From Sipunculus nudus (lineage: Eukaryota > Annelida > Sipuncula > Golfingiida > Sipunculidae), in the NCBI GenBank assembly GCA_026874595.1, contig CM049311.1, positions 77,948,453-78,012,452 on the forward strand: DNA of 64,000 nt, written 5' to 3'. The position numbers and the translations under genes are program-made. A model generated the notes under the pieces. The model worked only from the letters and a program-made list of their open reading frames with translations, ran no database searches and had not been told where the DNA came from. Below, piece by piece: positions 59,704 to 64,000 of the stretch (positions within the stretch are counted from its first letter, which is position 1; the number at the start of each line of letters is the position of its first letter).

Positions 59704-60942
59704 TGATTTATGACTTGGTTTTTATATGGTTTTGTAGTATAAATGACTAATAATCATTGCTTTTCTTACTATTTTCTTACTATTTTGATATCTGTTATGC
59801 AACCAGGTCGAATTGATATTACTATTCTGCCAAAACTAGCATTAACCAAGGGAGCTCTTATAAAAAATTATTTATTTGATACAGTAAATTCTTTTATGAT
59901 TGTACCCTATGTGAATCTTTCTCTTCTACAATGATGAAAATCATCCAATGTCTAAATTGATGTATCAATAACATCATGAAATAACATCAGTGAGTGATTA
60001 TTTGAAGTATTCTTTGCAAAAAGTAAAATAACGTAATGATATTTTGTTGATTTTATAAATACTTACGTTTTCACCGTTCATGAAACTACTATGAATTTTT
60101 CTCCTGCTCAATTGAGGCGCATCGCGACAGTTCATGTATCTACTTATGATATTTATTTAAATATTTTTAATACAAAAAATCCCTCCCCACTTTTTTTTTT
60201 CTGCGATACTTTTTTGATAAGGCAAACTGGTCCCATTATGACATGACCAACTTTTTTCTCCAGTTTTGTCGACATGACGTAGAAGTGAAACAGGGCGTGT
60301 TCAAGCATCATTGTAAGAAGTCAGCAGCTTACGTCTTAATTAATTAGGTTCTGTAGTCATTGCTCCAAAATGTGACGTCACCATTATTCCCTGTCATGTC
60401 CATTTCATACCGTTTTTTTTTTGGGTGTCGTTTAAGGTCAGGTGTTCAAAGAAAGCATAATCTGTGATACGTCTGCTATCACTTTTGTGAAGACATAACG
60501 CCGATAAAGCGTTATGTATATACGATATATAATACTATTGAGCGCATGTTTCAACAACATGCTGGGAACCCACAATTCTTTCGGTGGTGTGCCTGTGTAT
60601 GCGTTCAGATATTTCACAAAATGTTCCAACTTTTGCGGGTATGCTTTTCGACCCATGAACATACCACGATACACTGTGTACACATAACGCTACATCGATT
60701 TCATAGCACCTGAAACTATACAATTGACCATAGCAAACACTTAAATCTATATTCACTTAAGTGGAGAACAGTTTCGGGCAGCAGATTACAGTGAAGGGCA
60801 GATTACCTCTTTGAAACCAGAGTTTGCCGATATGTCCAATAAAGGTTTAACGAGTCGTGGTCCTGTTTAATAAGGATACTTTAAAGTGGTAAATCAAGTT
60901 ATGTTGTAGAGATTAATTAAAGTCCTGGGCAGACAGGGAAAA
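59704..60942. other. Intergenic
   Basis: No gene recognised. Two overlapping minus-strand frames (60438-60683, 60535-60756) are open together; neither resembles a family I know. Confidence 0.45.
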
Positions 60943-62399
60943 ACTAGTGGTTCATGGGCCATGACGCTCAGCTGAATTCAAGGAATGTTGAATAATGAAC
61001 AAAATGACTGCCAGAGTGCAAAATAGTCATGAATTTTGTAAAGAGTCCTTAGAAATGGGTTTTAGTGGGCTTTTCGACAGATGACCACTTCATTTGAAGG
61101 TCTCATAAATAGGAAAAAATGTGTAAAAATTTGAAAAAAAACACAGGTAATGCCACCAGTCTGCAGGAACTGATGAACACTCCATGATCAATATATAGCC
61201 AAAGAATCATGGCTATCAATACATTAGTTATTCATATACTGAAGCTTTTGTATAACATTTTTGATTATTTGGGGGAGGGGGATTATGAGCTGAACAGCTT
61301 GGAAGATAAGAGTAACGGGAACCTTATTTCAGATTTTCAAGAAGATTTTTTCGTGGACTTCCCTAGATGTCAAGTATGAAGATTCTAGGTCAAGGGGTTA
61401 CGATTAATGCCATGTTACAAGATGAGTTTTAATTTGAAGGTCTCAAAGATTGAGAAAAAAAATTCGTAAAAATTAGAAAAAATACAGGTGGTGCCACAAG
61501 GATACAGGAACTGATGGAACACTCCATGGATTATATTCATGCAAAGAATCATGGTAATCAATGCAGTAGTTATTAAGATACTTGAGCTTTTGTATCAAAT
61601 GTTTTATTATTCTCGGGGGTACTTACAAGACCGATAGCTCAAAGAATATGGGTAACAGAGACCTTATTCCAGGTTTCCACAGAGACTTTTCATGGACCTC
61701 CCTTGATGTAAAGTTAGAAGATCCCAGGTCCAGCAGTTACGATTTTAACATATGACAGCTTCTTTGAAGGTCTCTAAACAGAGAAAAAAAATCGTAAAAA
61801 CTGGATTAAATACAGTTGGCACCACCAGGTTAAAGGAACTGATGGAAGACTCCATGATCAATATTCATGCAAAGAATCATGGTGATCAATGCAGTAGTTA
61901 TTCAGATAATTGAGCTTTTGTATCAAATTTATGATTTTTTTTTTGGGGGGGGGGGGGGTGAATTATGAGCCGAACAGCTCGGAGGATAAGAGTAACAGAG
62001 ACCTTATTTCAGATTTCCAAGTAGACTTTTCAGGTCTCAAAAATACAGGTGGCGGCACCAGGTTACAGGAGCTGATGAAACACTCCATGATCGATATTCA
62101 TGCAAAGAATAATGGTGATCAAAGCAGTAGTTATTATGATACTTGAGCTTTTGTATCAATTTTTTTATTATTCTGGGGATACTTACGAGACTGTTGGCTC
62201 GGAGAATATGGGTAACAGAGACTTAGTTTCAAGTTTCCAAAGAGATTTTTATGGATCTCCCTGGATGTCAAGTTAGAAGATTCCAGGTCCAGCGGTTACG
62301 ATTTGTGCCCTGTTAACGGACGGACGGCCGGACTGCCGGACGGACGACGGACAAAGAGTGATCGCTATAGCTCAGATGACTTTCAGTCAGCTCAGCTAA
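60943..62399 (-). mobile_element. R3 element, second copy, reverse orientation
   Basis: On the minus strand it starts AGCTGAGCTGACTGAAAGTC (62397 downward), then CTTTGTCCGTCGTCCGTCCG, TGTTAACAGGGCACAAATCG, CTGGACCTGGAATCTTC, and four units with decayed GGTGGCGCCACC palindromes near 62047, 61813, 61485 and 61145. It ends CGTCATGGCCCATGAACCAC (near 60965-60950), matching the R3 3' end. It keeps the intact 5' end that the first copy has partly lost. A G14 run (61945-61958) is inside. No protein. Confidence 0.85.
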
Positions 62400-63207
62400 A
62401 AATTGTATCCAATATATCCAGCGACGTCGGCGCAAAAACATAAAACACGTGGAAATTTATTATTATCTGGATATAAATAATTTATTTCGTGACGTATGAA
62501 CCATTATGTTCCCAATATAATTTTCCTTTTAGTATGAAGAAAAAATTTGATTCGTTATAAGTATTAACACGTTAATATTACATTCCAAGTTTGTTGTTTA
62601 TCGCATGCTTGCTCAGCAAGTGTCGCAGGAGAAGACAAAATTCCAACATGTTCAAGAATATAGAGGCAAAATAAAAGTTCAATAAACCAAGTATATTTAT
62701 TTTTCGAGACACACGTCACCCCAGACAAACATTTCAAATTCTACTGTGGCCCATTAGGTTGTAATAATGGTAAGTCCTTCACGTGATGTCTGGGACGCTA
62801 AGGTTTTATTAGTCTTTTTACTGGGTCTACGAGTAACATAACTGTCACTTCAACATATTAACTGGTCACAGACCTTTGTTTCTCACATTTCTCTTTACGT
62901 TTTCATCTCAGTTTCGGTTACAATAAACTAACATTTTATTGACTGATTGTCGCTGTTCCATGGCGCCCTACCAGCACAACGGATAACGAAATCTTTGCAA
63001 AGTCGATGTTTTTCATTCCTATTCCTAGTTATAAATTCCCACTTCACTTTCGTAAATCTGAATTGAAATGTTCAAAATATAACTCAAGTTCATTGCCTTT
63101 GAATAAGAATTAAAGTAACCATGCAATATGAATAAAGTGTAGTTTATTTAGGCCTTTATTGTTTTTTTTTCGGTTTTATATGCCTTCGTCTAGGAAAAAT
63201 CCAGAAT
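62400..63207. other. Intergenic
   Basis: AT-rich DNA with no gene or repeat recognised. Confidence 0.5.
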
Positions 63208-63208
63208 G

Positions 63209-63538
63209 GGGTACTTTTGAACAAGGTTATTGTTATTTACGGTAACTCCCGCTTTTGCTTATCAGCGCCATCTTGTGTACATTTAGTGAAAGACATAACG
63301 TTTGAGTAAGGCATTAAACTGGCTAATTTCTTTGTATATTCTTATACATATGAGTGGATCGCCAACAGGAATACATAAAACTTCACTAGATTGCGTTGAA
63401 ATATGATTAATGTTAACGTTTAATCGAAAAGATAGATATCTTAAACTTTTAAATCGTTCAAAGTTTGAATACTAGATGGCGCTGATAAGCAAATACGGGA
63501 ATTACCGTAAGTAACAATAATTTTGTTCAAAAGTACCC
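63209..63538. mobile_element. MITE with 65-bp inverted ends, 330 bp
   Basis: Left arm 63209-63273 starts GGGTACTTTTGAACAA and ends TTATCAGCGCCATCT. The right arm 63474-63538 is its inverse at 59 of 65 bases. No coding content and no certain target duplication (left AATG, right ATTG). The inner AGATGGCGC motif also occurs outside the element at 11875 and, in variant form, at 54284. Confidence 0.88.
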
Positions 63539-63544
63539 ATTGAT

Positions 63545-63680
63545 ATGCAATCAATATGTTTGAGCGAATATCTGTGGTTTTATCAAGATTTCACAAATTT
63601 GTCTTCGAGATATTACGTGGTTCGAACCGGGACCTTCTGTTCCCAAGTCCAACGCCTTAACCACTAGCCTTAACAATTTC
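63545..63680 (-). mobile_element. SINE family C, copy 3
   Basis: The minus strand reads GTGGTTAAGGCGTTGGACTT, the B box TCCCGGTTCGAACC, TTTGTGAAATCTTG and CAGATATTCGCTCAAACAT, the order of family C at 31597-31690. The A-box region (GGCTAGTGGTTAAGGCG) is the best kept of the three copies. It ends close to the right end of the neighbouring MITE. Confidence 0.78.
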
Positions 63681-63700
63681 TTTTCCCCTGTATTGGATAC

Positions 63701-64000
63701 ATTACTGGTTTCCTCTGATTGCTGTGAGCAAGTCAATATTGAAAGAAAACTTAAACTTCTACGATATATTAACGGGTTACAAAGCTGTACGTGTTATATT
63801 AACACCGCCAAAGTTACGTGGCCAGAGTCCCAGGAAGAAACTTAAATGTCAATGTAACAACTCATTTTTGCATATCCTATTCGGGGACTTCAACAAATTG
63901 ACTGTTGAGCGTTTAAACTATCAAGACTCTATCATGTTTAGCACTTACAGTTATATAGTTATTATTGTAATTAGAGCCTAGACTTGCACCAAACTATCGC
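63701..64000. other. Window end, unassigned
   Basis: An 85-codon + frame (63724-63981) is open, with LRGQSPRKKLKCQCNN in the middle. It has no splice or start context that I trust and no family I can name. Confidence 0.3.

Noticed and set aside
60438-60756. Two overlapping minus-strand frames of 81 and 73 codons
   Set aside because: Both frames are open at once in the same stretch, with no splice sites or family features, which is typical of chance.

Overview
The window looks like an animal nuclear genome, most likely a bivalve mollusc. It is AT-rich, its genes have introns, and it is dense in tandem-repeat-bearing non-autonomous transposons, tRNA-derived SINEs and (AT)n microsatellites. The bivalve assignment rests on the general look of the repeats, not on a diagnostic gene, and is moderate.

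Only one protein-coding gene is recognisable: the last three exons of ornithine transcarbamylase (OTC), on the + strand at 4419-4568, 8131-8271 and 11364-11435. All junctions are phase 0, and as I recall human OTC, its last two introns interrupt the protein at the same residues. The upstream exons lie before base 1. The region from the stop codon to about 12.8 kb (possibly 13.9 kb) is probably 3' UTR. The OTC introns are swollen by mobile DNA: a 2.66-kb element with 14-bp inverted ends, part of a hairpin-ended element, a decayed non-LTR retrotransposon, and a four-unit tandem-repeat element.

From about 13 to 64 kb I find no recognisable gene. This part holds: three SINE families (called A, B and C here); two LTR-like copies with target duplications; four MITEs, one hAT-like with a near-perfect 8-bp target duplication; a nested pair of large elements at 26.5-30.2 kb; a reverse copy of the outer one at 60.9-62.4 kb; a local tandem duplication at 37.6-38.9 kb with a SINE in one copy; many (AT)n tracts; and unusually many G or C runs of 13-20 bases.

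The most interesting signal is a superfamily of large non-autonomous elements, labelled R1, R2, R3 and R4. They have hairpins or subterminal inverted repeats at their ends and internal tandem arrays. In R1, R2 and R3 each unit carries a GGTGGCGCCACC palindrome (about 30 occurrences), phased at about 337 bp in R2 and R3. The architecture recalls Helentron-associated or pearl-type elements. No autonomous partner is present here.
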